Positions 33,476 through 45,911 are shown, numbered from the stretch's first letter. The stretch is 64,000 nucleotides of DNA from Rutstroemia sp. NJR-2017a BVV2 (GCA_002946415.1 NJPS01000012.1:434001-498000); one strand, 5' to 3'. The notes: a model not told the origin generated them from the sequence alone. Made by a program: numbers and translations.

Positions 33476-35695
33476 ATGAGCGAGAACTATGCGCCGAATC
33501 CAGATGCCTACCCAGCACCCCCCTATGATACGGCTTTCTTGGTGGGTGATGGTCAACATGTTTCGGTGGAAGGTCTTTATTAACGTAATTCTTAGTCCCA
33601 AAGAGATCTGGGTCTGAAGGTCCCGATCAATTTTGTCACAGCACCAGGTGTTTCTCTCACGGCTGCCTGCTTTCCTTTTCTTCGATATGAAGATGATAAT
33701 TCAGCGGATTGTCTTTCAAATCTGTTGGCCAGTGGCTTCCGAAGATTAGAAGTGGATTTGTACTGGGACCAAATGCGACAAGTATGGAGCTTTTGTCCTG
33801 TTGCTATACCTGCCTCTGTCTCCCCAGCTGTTCCCTCGGCGATTCCAACCACCGCGTCGAGTCTGTCTTCCAGTACTGTAGCTCTTACTTCTGCTGAAGC
33901 CACTACAAACCTTCTCGTGAGACAAGAGACAAGTGAAGCAACTGCTTCGTCCTCTTCTCCAACTTCTGGCTCCCCTACAATAACTTCCAGTATCTCTTTT
34001 AGGTCCGATTCTCCTTCTACAACATCAGCAAGCGCAAGCTCCCTTGGATCCGTGCTTCCAAAAATTTCAGTTATACCAGATTCTCCCAACGCACCGTTAT
34101 ATAGTATTGGAGAATATACCTGCACCACAACCATCAACCTCTCCACACTCACAAGTCAACTGGTAGACTATCTTCAAAAGACGCAAAATACCTTAGCAGC
34201 ACATCTCTTATCCATAACATTAAATATCCACGCCGTCAAATCAGTCTCCAACATCAATGGACCAGCGCCGGAACCGACAGACCTCCCCTCATCCTTCAAC
34301 TCTCTAGGAGCGCTATTCTCGGCAAACCTCTCAGCGTACATGTACACCCCTGACAACCTGAGAACTGATCGGACAAACCTAAATGCATCATGGTATTCAG
34401 TTTCACAAAGATACTGGCCCGTACAAGACTATTACACCACCACCACCAATCAATATGGGATCGTATCAACCGAAGACGGCTGGCCATCAGAAAGCTACAT
34501 TGAATTCTCCCGCAGCAAACGTCTCTTACTCCAATTCGGCTCCGTCGATCCCCAAATGACAGACTACAATTTCAGCGCCGACGCAAGCACCATCTTCCCC
34601 CACGACTACATGTCCACCGACCAATCCTCCTCCATATCCACCACCCCCTCCGGCAACCTCACCAGCGGCTGTTTCCTAAGCAGCACCTCCTCCTCCCTCT
34701 CCTCCTCCAACTCCTCCTGGGCAACCATCTCCGCCCTCCCCAACTTCCCCTACCCCACCACCCCAACCTCCAACCTCACCTCCCTCCTCAACCTCACCAG
34801 CTCCCTCACCGCCTGCGGCATCTCCTCCACCCTCAACACCACCCTCCTCAACACCACCGCCCGCACCAACCCCTTCTCCTACCAATCCTTCAGCTACGCA
34901 ACCATCTGGTCCTGGGCCCCCGACGAACCCCGCAACGCCACTTCCGCCCTGGACGACACCGATTCTTCGCTTTTCCGCTGCGCTGCCATCGATCCAGAGT
35001 TAGGCTATCGTTGGGTCGTGACGGATTGCTCGGATAAGTTGTATGCGGCGTGTAGAGCGCCGGGGCAACCTTATAATGTGAGTTATTTACTGTACCAGAA
35101 TAACAGCTATTCGCTCCACTTCTTTACTCTCCGCTCTTCGAGGTTCCTCTTAGAGACGTAAATGCCAACACGAGTAGCTAGCTGATCGCTAACACATCCA
35201 CAGTGGACACTCTCCACATACCCCACATCCTACAGCTACGCCTCCTCCGCCTGTCCCTCACCCTACACCTTCTCCGTCCCGCGCACCGCCCTCGAAAACT
35301 CGTATCTCTCCCTCCTTCTCGATTCCAAGTCCCCATCCCCTTCTTCATCCTCGTACCCCTCCCCCCTCACCCCCCGCGATTCCTCCCACCCCACCCGCCT
35401 CTTCATCGACCTCTCCTCTCTCTCCCTCCCCTCCTGCTGGGTCCCCGGCGGCCCCAACGCCACCTGCCCGTACTCCTCTCTGTCCGGCAACGACGCTGAA
35501 CTCATCAGACGCCAAGTGCTAGTCCCGACCATCGCGGCGATAATTGTGCTTGTGCTGACGGGGCTGATGTTGATGGGGCGGTTTGCGGGGCGGCGAGTGA
35601 GGCGGAGGAGAGGCGGGAGACGGAGGGGGTGGAGAGGGATAGGGGGGGAGGGGGATATGGAGGAGGAGTGGGTTTATGAGGGGGTGCCTTCTTGA
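33476..35695 (+). CDS. MTC6: Maintenance of telomere capping protein 6 (Mtc6-like)
   Basis: Join(33476..33541, 33596..35077, 35204..35695), 679 aa. The short first exon (MSENYAPNPDAYPAPPYDTA) joins SQRDLGLKVPINFVTAPGVS, the conserved Mtc6 start, followed by LLASGFRRLEVDLYWDQMRQ. A Ser/Thr-rich region and a long lumenal domain with many NxS/T sites and paired Cys follow. One C-terminal membrane span (about residues 619-642, VLVPTIAAIIVLVLTGLMLM) precedes a short tail very rich in Arg and Gly. Yeast MTC6 was found as a genetic interactor of telomere-capping mutants; its biochemical activity is not established. No clear signal peptide is encoded at the chosen ATG, so an extra upstream exon is possible. 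The coding strand is strikingly C-rich between 34600 and 34950. Confidence 0.9.
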
Positions 35696-36449
35696 TGTGG
35701 GAGGAGGGGGGGTGGAGGGTGTGGGATGGAAGAGAGGATTTCCTTTCTGTTTTATTCTTCTGTTTATATTGTTTTATATTACTACAACTCCTGTATCTAT
35801 CTATCTATGTACGACATCAGAGGGAGGGGGTTCAGGGGGAGGGGGTTCAGACGAAAACGGCGATTTGGATAATCTTGTATGCAAGACTTGACTTGTACTG
35901 TACGAAGCAAGTAGTAGCTTTAGATATGGACACGCAATCTTATAAGATATTGAACATAAATAACATGCACAATATAAGCCAACCGATCTCATCATTTCCA
36001 ACTTCAGAGAATAGACTTTATAGACCTATTCTCTCTAACTTATCTTATGTGAATCTTTTGGATAGATGCATCAAATACAGTAAATAGTAGATCTCCAAAA
36101 ACCAAGCAACCAACTTAAATGCTTTGCAATTTAATCAGCCTAACCTGAAGCCGTCCCCATTCCCTCCTTCCTAGAGACAGCACAATACGCCAGCCCCTCC
36201 TTAAATAATTCAAAAGTCCAACTCCATAATACCACAATATCCCTACACGACCGTATCCTATGTTCCAATCCATTCCATCAATTTCGATCCATCTGTAATG
36301 TGCCTATTTATTTATGTGCCAATCAATGCATCCCATACCATGCAATCAAGCAATCCATACACCACCTAATCCCAAGCAAGCCCATCTCGCAACGCCGCGC
36401 TAAGCTGAACTTAACTTAACTTGCCCGCAATGCATATTCCTTCCGAAAT
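35696..36449. other. Convergent intergenic region, 0.75 kb
   Basis: No gene seen. A G-rich 15-bp unit (AGGGGGTTCAGGGGG type) is repeated at about 35825-35850, followed by AT-rich DNA. Confidence 0.5.
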
Positions 36450-38083
36450 CTAATGATGCAAACCGACATCATTCTCGCTAACCATGCTACCGACCTCCGT
36501 CCACGTATCCGGGGTAGTGATACCGCCATCAACACTCATGAAGTCCGCTTCGCTTGTGGCACCGCTTCGTGGCTGCCATACTTCTTCTCCGGAGCCGACG
36601 AGGGAGATGGAGTCGGTGGGAGTGGCTTGGCCGGGGAGGGAGACGTCGTCCGAGTCGGAGAACATGGTCGAGGGTGGGGTTAGTTGGGTGTGGTGGGTGG
36701 AGGTGGGGGTTGAGGGCTCGTCTTGTGGGGTGACGGGGAGAGGAGAGTAGAAACCGGGTTGAGAGTTGTTGGCCCAAGCGTGGATAGATGCGAATGGGTT
36801 TTCGGTGTCTTGTGCTTGGTGTGTCTGGGCAGAGTTTTCGACTTGCATAGCTTCGTAGGTAGGAACAGAGACTGGTGGGTCGGCCTCGGATACATCAACT
36901 AGAGTTTCGGTTTCTTCGTGAGCGGTGGTAACAGCTGGGGCAAGAGTTGCAGTGCTTTGTCTAGTTCGAAGAGGTTGGTCGTGTGCACTGTATAATCCTT
37001 CCGAGTCGGTTTCGTATTTCTCGTCCATTTCAGGAGACATTAAACTTCTATCCATAGCTTGTTGTTCTTCCGAGTCAATGCCATGTTCGTCCGCGAATGG
37101 GTTGGCATAAATAGTCGATCGATCCAAACCTCTAACGCCACGACGATGAGTGAGACCTTCTTCGGCTTGCTTGTTGATATCAGTTCCGGTATTGTAGACG
37201 AAAGTTCCTTTTTCAGCATTTGGATCCTCCTGTAAGAAATCCTCAAAGCTCGATCCTCGACTTCTGGTACTGCCAGGCCGTTTTTCCGATTCGTTCATTT
37301 TCTTTTCCTTTTCCAGCTTTTCCAAGTGTACCGCATTCCAATACATCAGCTCTTCTCTTTGTTTTCTCCGACTTTCCTCGTCCGCATCAACTCCAGCTTC
37401 CGCCGAACTTTGCATGAAACCCTCAGCATCTTCCGGTCGGTTGAATCGAGGCTGTCGTGGATTTGGATTGATTTCATCGCCAAGGGAATGTAGGGCGAGG
37501 GCTAATCTTCGACGGACATCTTGTGCGAATTGACGAGCTTGTTCTGATTCGTAGAGAGTAATCGCCGCCTTTGGTTTTCAAGTTAGGAGATGTTTTTCAT
37601 TATCGGGATTATCGCAGGTATGGCGAGGTGGGCGGTGATAAATTGAAGGAGGGGAAACTTACAGCTACAGCCACAGACACCACAATGATGGCACCTGAAA
37701 CCACGACGGGATGATTAGGCATATTTCCTCAAAAGATGTACTCGATAACAAAATGATTGTAAACCCAAGACGACAAAGATAGTTTTTCGCAAAATCACGA
37801 AGAGGAAAGGAAGAGGAATTCTAGGGATTTGGGAGGGCGTTTTAAGAGAATAGAAACGACCGATGATTTCTGGTGGTTGCCTCAAGCCGAATTGCGTAGA
37901 CCACCGCCACTTGCTTTGCAGGGTTCACATGTGATCTGCACCTATCACAGGACCAGAATCACAGCAGAATCACAGCTTCGAGCTCCCAATCCAGTTAATC
38001 ACGGACTTTAAGTGTGGCTTGTAGCCGAAGGACCGACCGTAGACGTAAACGTAAAACATACCTGGAGAAACAATGAACGGCAT
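36450..38083 (-). CDS. Membrane-anchored acidic fungal protein, 390 aa, unknown function
   Basis: Complement(36450..37568, 37663..37694, 38062..38083). Exon 1 encodes only MPFIVSP. Exon 2 of 32 nt completes a single membrane helix (GAIIVVSVAVAAAITL, residues 8-23). Exon 3 reads YESEQARQFAQDVRRRLALA then LHSLGDEINPNPRQPRF, which I recall as a conserved block in this fungal family without a named function. The rest is acidic and probably disordered (SSFEDFLQEDPNAEKG, NPFADEHGIDSEEQQ) and ends GSMVSENDVGLHH. A short N terminus before the helix suggests a membrane anchor with a cytosolic tail. An alternative start inside intron 1 (ATG at 37731) would give MPNHPVVVSG in place of MPFIVSPG, reading straight into exon 2. 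Confidence 0.72.
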
Positions 38084-39655
38084 TTTGGTGAGAGAGAGGA
38101 AGAGAGGAGGGGGAAGAAGGGCGAGGACGACTCCGCACGGATTAATTGTCAGATCTTACAGTATGGTGCAGAATGAAAGAGGACAAATGATAAAGGAATA
38201 GGGAAGGGAAGAGGGAAGTCCAAGTAAAGTAGGTGGTGCTCGCTTCCTTTCACCATGGAATGGGACGCGGCGAATTCTTATAGTCTGCGTAATGTGCCAG
38301 GTAGTGACAATGAACAATGGGGGGGAGAACGCCTACCTACCGGGACCGTACTAGGCTTGCGGATAGATGCAAAGGAGTCGTAAGTAAGGTTAATGTTGGA
38401 AGCAAAGGCTTAATTGGCAATCGTCATGCGCGTTTGAGAGAGACTCTAGACCTCCACCTCCACCTCGACTAAATAGTCGGCTCAATTCCTGGTGCCCATC
38501 TCCCATTCTTTGCGCTCTGCGATCGTGCTAATCCTGTCTATCCACATAGCTTGTCCATGAATCCATGGAAAGCCGTGACCATGGATTGCGCCGCTTGATA
38601 ACCGCCGCTCAAGTCTCATCAACAAGCCCCGCCCCATCAGGAAGCTGAACCGCCCTTTGCCCTGAGACGCTTGCATCCATCACGGGATCATTAATATAGT
38701 TGGAATGTTTCTCCTTTTAGAACCTGTTGCAAACGTAAACAAGAAGTGAGAGTCTAGCTATTTCCGTAAGGCCATTTTTCTTGATATCTACGCGGGAAAG
38801 GAACTCCCCTTGCGCTGAGCTTTTGCGATTGACCTTGCATACTCGGTAGTCAGCGTGTCCTGGTAAGATTCGCGAAGAGCATTGTCGCATCAATGCATCC
38901 ATTGCACATGTGTACATTCGCACAGCCAAATACTATCTCATACTGCTTATGGTTGGTGGTAGATATCATCATCGTAGTGCTAATCTCCACAAACCGGAGC
39001 TGTGGTGGTGGTGAGGTGTTCTACTCCATACAGGATCCTCCCTATCCGGATATCCGATGTAAGATACTCGATATGAATTGAGCCTATGTGATCTCTGGCT
39101 GACAAGCTGATGATTGAAGGCTAAAACGGGAAAACAAATCTGTCGGTTTCATCGTGGGATCCAGCTCGAGTCATGGCAATTGAATTTATGAAGTTTGGTT
39201 GTTAGCCGCGGTACATGAAACTGCATGGCGCGTGTGCATAACTGCGAGGTACAAATGCAAATACCGTCTAAGTTGATTTTGACATAGAACATTAACCAAC
39301 ATTGCACACAACTTAGAAGACGATTTTCAAGCAGGAGAGAAGATTCTAGAGCTTGTGCTCTGAGGTATCTGTCTGAATTTAGAGTCTTTCAGAATTACCC
39401 TAGTCCAGCCCTACAAGACGGTTGAAATATATCATGTTTTGGTAGAAGCTAAAGAAGCTAATCCAGTCCAAATGTCTATAATTGTAGTATATATTCTAGA
39501 CCTTTGGCATCTCAGTAGATGTCTTCTTGTGAATCTAAACCTTCCACATCCATAGGAACTCGTATCTCAAGTACCCACACACTATCCAACGGGCATCCGG
39601 CTCAGAGTATTTTCCTTCATTCATCGATATCATTACTCATACCTCAGTACTCACA
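38084..39655. other. Gene-free stretch, 1.6 kb
   Basis: It holds the promoter of the minus-strand gene (left) and of the small plus-strand gene (right). Short minus-strand frames at 38482-38676 and 38717-38929 have no motif support. Confidence 0.5.
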
Positions 39656-39972
39656 ATGACCACCAGAGCAACACCCGGCGAGATCCTAGCTAACCTCATG
39701 AAGAATGGAAAAGATATCTCCTTCTCCTTCACATGTGGGAAGGTAAGATATAATGCCGTTCTCCAACATAAAGAAAGCCCGTAAGACCAACCTTCTGGAG
39801 CTGCTATGAAGACGGGCTAATGGATTGCAGAACCAGGCTTGCTCTCAAGTCCGAGGATAGCTCGCCATCTATCATTTCCCCAGACTCGAATAGTGACCCC
39901 ACAGCAGGAGAATCTTCAGGCGCGACTAATGGAGAAGCTTCCGGTTCTACTAACGGAGAAACCGAACGGTAG
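39656..39972 (+). CDS. Small hydrophilic protein, 88 aa, unknown
   Basis: Join(39656..39780, 39831..39972). The ATG (ACAATGAC) starts MTTRATPGEILANLMKNGKD. The donor GTAAGACC and acceptor GATTGCAG, with a CTAAT branch sequence, define a 50-bp intron and keep the frame into TRLALKSEDSSPSIISPDSN. The last third is Gly/Ser/Thr/Asn/Glu-rich with a repeat-like pattern (GATNGEASGSTNGE). It has no signal peptide, membrane helix or known domain. Directly after the TAG, another frame reads TTGQLVSKTPRKKRAGHTGG and stops, a very basic tail. The true C terminus could therefore differ if there is a frameshift or sequencing error near 39960. It lies tail-to-tail with the BSP-type peptidase gene, 223 bp away. 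Confidence 0.6.
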
Positions 39973-40195
39973 TAGCCACTACTGGACAACTTGTGTCTAA
40001 AACTCCACGCAAGAAACGGGCTGGCCATACTGGAGGAAAGCCATAGTATGGACGATGAGGATAAAACAAATGTATATATTGGGTGTTGAGTTAGAAACAA
40101 TTCTGTACTCACCATACACAATCTCAACTATGTTGGTATACGCTTCAAATCTACAACAGAAAACCTTTCACCCTGCATTCTTCTGACCTAGGACT

Positions 40196-41134
40196 TCACA
40201 ATGATGTGGAACCGTTCGTCTCTTCCTTTGCGGCTACGGTAGGAGTCGCTCCGGTCTTGGGAACTGTGGCATCTTCTTTCTCAACCAGAACACATTCTTC
40301 CTCTGAGGCTTTGCGTTCTTCTGTTTCCAGGTATTTTGTATAATCTTTCCACAATTGCTCGACAGGCCCCCCGCATAGTTCAGTCCAGAAGCGCTTCTCC
40401 TCGTACTTCTCGATCCTCAACTTCTCGTTCATCCTTCTAATGGTTCCCTTTCCGAACCTCTTCTCCAGATACTCCAAGAAGTACCCTGTATGTTGGTAAC
40501 CTGCATCCCATTTACCACCGGCTTCCTTCTTCCAGTGCGGTGGACTCAATTCGGCATTAAGTCGAACCCAGTCCGCTATTCCTTCTATCAAACCACCGGG
40601 ACAAGTACCAAACGCATTGTATTGATAGCAATGTACCATCTCATGGGTCAGGACTCCCATTATTTCATGTTTCTTTCGTTCTGATGCAATTGAATGTTGT
40701 ACGTAATCTAGCGAGAAGTGTATTTCCTTGTGGTCGTTGTCCAGGTCACTGCCAGTAGTGTATGCGACACCTTCCATTGCACGTAAGACGAGGGTGACAG
40801 AGCGCGTGGGTGGAACAGTAGTAGTAGGACAGCTCGGGGATTCATAAAGCAAAGTGAGAACGCTGCGAACAGCAGTTGCGAGAGCGGTGTTCGCCATAAC
40901 GGCGGTCAAGAACATCTGCGAACCGGCATGGTTGAGGTCGCGTATCTCAAGGCGTAACTTGGGCAGAGGGAACTTTGTAGACTCCATTGAGTGCTCGTGT
41001 TCGGAGGCCGAAGTCGACGACTTCTTTTCGGTGGGAGGCATTGGTACTGGAGAGGGTGTTGCCGACAGAGCGCTAGATATTTGAGGCATGAACACGGGTG
41101 GAGGAAGTGGACTGGTTGCGGGGAGAGTGGGCAT
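40196..41134 (-). CDS. BSP-family zinc metallopeptidase-like protein
   Basis: Single exon, 312 aa, from the ATG at 41134. It carries the basic secretory protein (BSP) domain. The zinc site is THEMVHCYQYNAF (HExxH), followed by GGLIEGIADWVRL, in which the Glu/Asp region is the usual third ligand area. Upstream conserved blocks are LRLEIRDLNHAGSQMFLTAV and EIHFSLDYVQHS; downstream are YQHTGYFLEYLEKRFG and FWTELCGGPVEQLWKDYTKY. In plants, BSPs are secreted pathogenesis-related proteins. Here the first 55 residues are Pro/Ser/Thr-rich and there is no signal peptide, so a cytosolic location is more likely. The C terminus is charged and variable. Substrates are not known. It is divergent to the Stu1 gene. 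Confidence 0.88.
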   Translation of the reverse strand: MPTLPATSPLPPPVFMPQISSALSATPSPVPMPPTEKKSSTSASEHEHSMESTKFPLPKLRLEIRDLNHAGSQMFLTAVMANTALATAVRSVLTLLYESPSCPTTTVPPTRSVTLVLRAMEGVAYTTGSDLDNDHKEIHFSLDYVQHSIASERKKHEIMGVLTHEMVHCYQYNAFGTCPGGLIEGIADWVRLNAELSPPHWKKEAGGKWDAGYQHTGYFLEYLEKRFGKGTIRRMNEKLRIEKYEEKRFWTELCGGPVEQLWKDYTKYLETEERKASEEECVLVEKEDATVPKTGATPTVAAKEETNGSTSL

Positions 41135-41713
41135 AATGCGGGTGAGGTGTAAGGTCCAGGTCTAGACAAGGTGTTCTGCAAGGATCCCTTCACGATGCCT
41201 CAATGCTGGGATTATGATGGCGCAATAGGTTGCTTGGCCTTAAATTGACGAGTTCTGGGTACATACGAGTCGAATATAAGATACATCTTACCGTCCTCCC
41301 TTGTGAGTAAGGGATCAAAAGCAGTCGCGGAATGTAGGGCTGTGTTCAGATGTAACCTCCCCCTCTCGTCTGAAGCAAAATTGCTATCGGTGGTTATGCA
41401 GGGATATTCTGCAATGTTCGATTTCGGGACTAGCGCGCCTTCGCCCGGGCAACCGCATTTTGTTTTGACGCGACAGAATTATATCGAACCCCAATTCTTG
41501 CCTTACTCTTCCCAAAGTAACAAAAATTTGGTGAGTGAAACATAATCCTTACATTCTCCAATATTCATCTTGTGCAATGTATCACCGTCGCAGCACCGGG
41601 TGCAACATAGCATAAACTCCTTTACCTGCGCAGTTACTGACAGCTCATCAACAGATACATAGCTTAGGATTGATCTCCACGGTTTCTTCAATTCACCCCC
41701 ACCTCAATCAACC
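41135..41713. promoter_or_regulatory. Divergent promoter region of the BSP-type peptidase and Stu1 genes
   Basis: A 579-bp gap between divergent start codons. No gene or strong repeat seen; a short pyrimidine-rich tract precedes the Stu1 ATG. Confidence 0.5.
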
Positions 41714-44700
41714 ATGGGTGAAAAGATCACCGAGGATCAAGTCGCAAACTTGCTGACGATATTGCGGACGGATGCTTCTGTCGATGCGAAGGTCAACCAA
41801 ATCAACAATATCAAATCTGGCATCAAACAACACAACGTCCCGGAACCATGCATACTTTCGCTATTCGAGGCTACGCGCACGGCAATGTCATCACAACATG
41901 CCGCGCTGGTCAACGCTGGCTTCTCTACTCTCAACCATCTCCTCACTAGACTCTCACGCCAGGAACCGAAATACGTTGTGAAGGAAGCTGCGCGGACACT
42001 GCCTCTGGTAATCGACAAGATGGGAGACCAGAAGGAAAAGTACAGACAACTTGCTGCGCAATGTCTCACAACTTTCTGGAAATCAGCTCCTATGGATGTG
42101 GAGAGAATTGTAAAGAATGCAGGTCTAGTGGGAAAGAATGCGAGGATGAAGGAAGCTTCGATGACTTGGATTGTGCAGGTATGCTCGCGGATACACAATA
42201 CGCCACCTTAGGACAGCTGCTGATATTGTCGAACAGATGCACCAAGACCATGGCATGCCTTTCAAAAGCTTTGTAACAACACTGATGGAGTTGCTTGAAG
42301 ATGCGGATGGTATGGTAAGGGATACCGCGAGGAATACCGTTATTACCCTTTTCCAGTGAGTTCGATCTACTTTGTCTTCGGCGTTTTGCTTCGCCCATGC
42401 TAATCCAGAACAGGGATGCACCGAATGCAGCGAAGTCGGATCTTAAAAAGCAGCTGAAGAATTTCAATGTACGACCTGCGATTGTGGCGGCCATTACTAG
42501 TCAACTTGCTCCTGGAGTTCCTTCCATTGCGGAGCCCGAAAAGGTCGAAGCCCCCCCTCTGCGAAATCCTTTAGCCCATAGCGTGGCATCATTTAATGAT
42601 GCCAGACCGGCAACACCGGAGGTCAAAGTCGAACGTGTAGACCCGGCATACGTAAATACGCAAAGGGAGTTGGAAGAAACATTTAGGGAGATGACTGTTT
42701 GGTTCGAAGACAAGGAATCAGAAGCAAATTGGTTCAAAAGAGAACAAAGTTGCACGAAATTACGAAGACTAAACGCTGGCAATGCGCCTACAGATTATCG
42801 TGAAGCATTCATTGCTGGTATCAAAAGTCTTTTGGATGGTATCCTGAAGGCTGTGAACTCACTGCGGACCAGCTTGTCAAAGGAGGGTTGCAGCGTCATT
42901 CAGGAAATCGCCCGAAATATAGGACCTGGCTTGGATCCTATGGTCGAAATTCTGTTACAAAACCTCATCAAACTCTGCGGTGGCACCAAAAAGATTAGCT
43001 CGGCAAACGGAAACGCGACAGTTGATATTATTATTAGTAATGTATCATATACCCACCGGATAATGCAACACATATGGTTCGCATGTCAAGATAAAAACGT
43101 ACAACCAAGAACTTACGCTACAACTTGGCTTAAAACGTTGCTGAAGAAGGAAGGACATCATAAGAATCACCTCGAACATACTGGCAGTCTTGAGCTTATC
43201 GAGAAGTGTATAAGCAAGGGTTTAACAGATGCGAATCCAGGAGTCAGAGAGAACATGCGTTCAACCTACTGGGCCTTTGCCCAAATATGGCCAGCAAGGG
43301 CAGAACTGTAAGTAGGCAAAGGCGATAAAGTAATCTTCAGAGAGCTAACATTCTTTCAGTATTTCAGAGAAACTCGAACCAACTCAGCAACGCTTACTAG
43401 AGAATGCACCTGATAATCCAAACGCACCGAAAAAGACAGAAACTGTCAGTGCTCGACCAGGACTTGGATTCTCCAAAAGTACCAATGGACCTCCTAGACC
43501 ATCCTTACGGGAAACAATGATGGCCCAGAAAAAGGCACAAATAGCTCAGAAGTCTATACCTTCACGCCCCGGCTCCGCAATGTCAACCTTCTCTCCAATG
43601 AGAAATGTCTCAGGAGAATCGTCAACAAGCAATCCTTCCGAGTCGGTACCTGCACGTTCCGCTCGTCAAGAACCAACTGCATCTCATGGTGGTCTCTCTG
43701 TTGCTCCTATGAGACCTACTAAATTTAAAAGGCCGGAAAGACCAGAACGGCCGGAACTAGCTGCAAGACCCGCAACAGCTGGCCCATACTCAGTCAGAAG
43801 ACCAAATCAAGCTTCCAAGGAAACACATGCGAGCCCGACAGTATCGTCTACAACAGCACGACCCCCACGATCGAAAACGCCCGTTGCCAATAATTCTCCA
43901 AGAAGAGCGGCGGTTCCAAGGCCGAACACTAGCCATTCCAGTAGGCCAACTACCCACTCAACGCATACGAGCCCCGCCAAAAGCACGAGCGAGCGGCTTA
44001 CAACGGCTTCACCCAGACTTGCACCTTCGCCACGGATTAGCAGTCCAGCTAAGCAAGCTTCATCATTTGCCATACTCGGATCAAGTCCTTCTCGAGCAAA
44101 TGAGGACTTTACTATGGTTGTTCCGACTATCAAGGGTTTGGGGGGAAGGACGCAGTCAGAGAGTGCTCCTCAGGTACCTCGAATAGAGTCCTCTGATGAC
44201 GACGACATCAGAACCCCTCTGAAGCCTGTAAAGGTCTATGAGGATCCTTTCTCCAGCACAGATGATTCAACTACTCCTCGACCAGCAGATGCACCTTTAG
44301 TTCTGGGAGAAGTTCCGGTGAATGAAGATGCCATAAACATTTCGAGAAACGGAATCACCGAGCTAGATGGTGCGGGAGCAACCAAATTCCCACCTATGTC
44401 TCCAGAGAAAATGAAGCAAAGCCTGCGGCTGCTCGATAGTGGCATCGCTAAAATAAAAACCAAGTCGTTGGACGTGCACGGTTTCCGCAAACTCCAAGGG
44501 ATGATCAGAGACAACAAGACAGCTTGGTCTGAGGATCGCTTCTCCACTCTGCTTCTTGGTCTTTTCGAATACCTCGAAGAACCACTCAGCAACTTGACTC
44601 CCGAAAAAGTGCAAGACGTAAAAGCTCAAATCTTAGCAACAATCAAACTTATGTACAAAAAAGACCGCGGCCCGTTCCGTCCCCACATCGCAAAGGGATT

Positions 44701-45157
44701 CCACTCCATCCTCGTCACCCGCTCTTGCTACGACGCCCGCGCCCACATCGTCAGCGGACTCGAGCTCCTCGCTGACGAACTCGTCACGCTTGCCAACCCG
44801 AAAGACACCATCGAGACGATTCTCTCGACGCTACAGCACGAGGAAATGACGCTGGAAGGGTGCAGGAAGTTAAGCATGGGTCTGCACGTGCTGAAGGAAA
44901 CGCTGGACGTGAAGAAAGAGTACGAGCTGAGTGATGCCGAGGTCGAGGGTATTTGCCAACTGGCGGCTAAGTGTTTGGGGAGTGCGGAGAGCGGGGTTAG
45001 ATTGGATGCTGTGGTGCTGTGTGTTAGTACGCATGCGAGGATTGGGGAGGCTCGCTTTTGGGATGTTTTGGGGGAGAGGGTGAAGGGTGATCCGAAGAGT
45101 TTGATTATGTATTATATTGTTAAGAGGCAGAGGGAGGTGGAGGGGGTGGGGGCTTGA
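41714..45157 (+). CDS. STU1: Stu1, CLASP-family microtubule-binding protein
   Basis: Join(41714..42178, 42237..42355, 42414..43307, 43360..45157), 1091 aa; introns are 52-58 bp and all phases fit. The N terminus (ITEDQVANLLTILRTDASVD) starts a TOG/HEAT array with EPKYVVKEAARTLPLVIDKM, the KEASM block ahead of MHQDHGMPFKSFVTTLMELL (spliced), and a second TOG region (FREMTVWFEDKESEANWFKR to CISKGLTDANPGVRENMRST). A Ser/Pro/Arg-rich linker that is basic, so fit to bind microtubules, follows (PTKFKRPERPERPELAARPA). The C-terminal helical domain ends MYYIVKRQREVEGVGA. Yeast Stu1 promotes tubulin rescue and spindle stability. No unusual feature apart from the very basic SxIP-free linker. Confidence 0.95.
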
Positions 45158-45886
45158 GAGTGGGAGGTGAGATTGAGGAATGAAGGTATGGGAAAGAGGA
45201 ACGAGGACAGCTGGCTGGGTCAAAGAGAGATCAGATGGAAAGAAGGAAGTTCTGTACGATATGGCGATTCGCGTTCCTAAATTCTTGGGAATTCTTCATC
45301 TTGCGAATTCCTGGTGGGGTAGTAGGCTGTGGAGGAAGGAACAGTAGGACAGGGTAAGGCAGGGCAGGGCAGGACATGGGGAGTGTGGTCATGTCATGGT
45401 GAATGGCGTTTTTTTTTTCATCTTCTTCTTCTCCTCAAAGTTATTTCTGCGATGCGAGCACATCCAGGTTGTCTGTTCTTTCTTCATTCTTTTGTTTTTG
45501 GTTTATAACATAGCGCTGTATACGGATGAGTGGGTTGGTTGGTGCTGGTGTTGGTATTGGGGGAGGTGTAGGTGTTGGTGTTGGTCTGGATTTGTTTGTT
45601 TGTGGCAAGGCAAGGCACTGGCTGGACTGGACTTGATATTGGTATGTAGGTAGGAGTAGGGGTAGGTAGGAATGAATGAAAAACTGGAGACAGGCAGATG
45701 TTCTGAATAAGTTGAAGAAGAAGAGATATTGTGTTGGTGGTTTGGTGATGTGTGGTGTGGGTAGGTGGTGTGAAGTTCATTTGGTGGGCGGTTGAGATGG
45801 TTTTCTTGTATACGCATTCATCCCCACAGTGTGAAGTTGATTTGGCTGTGGGTTGGGTTTTCTTGTATACGCATTTCTACATAAGT

Positions 45887-45911
45887 AAGGAAGGGAAGGG
45901 AAGGGAAGGGC
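45887..45911. repeat. (GAAGG)n simple repeat
   Basis: About five tandem copies of AAGGG/GAAGG on the plus strand. Confidence 0.85.
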
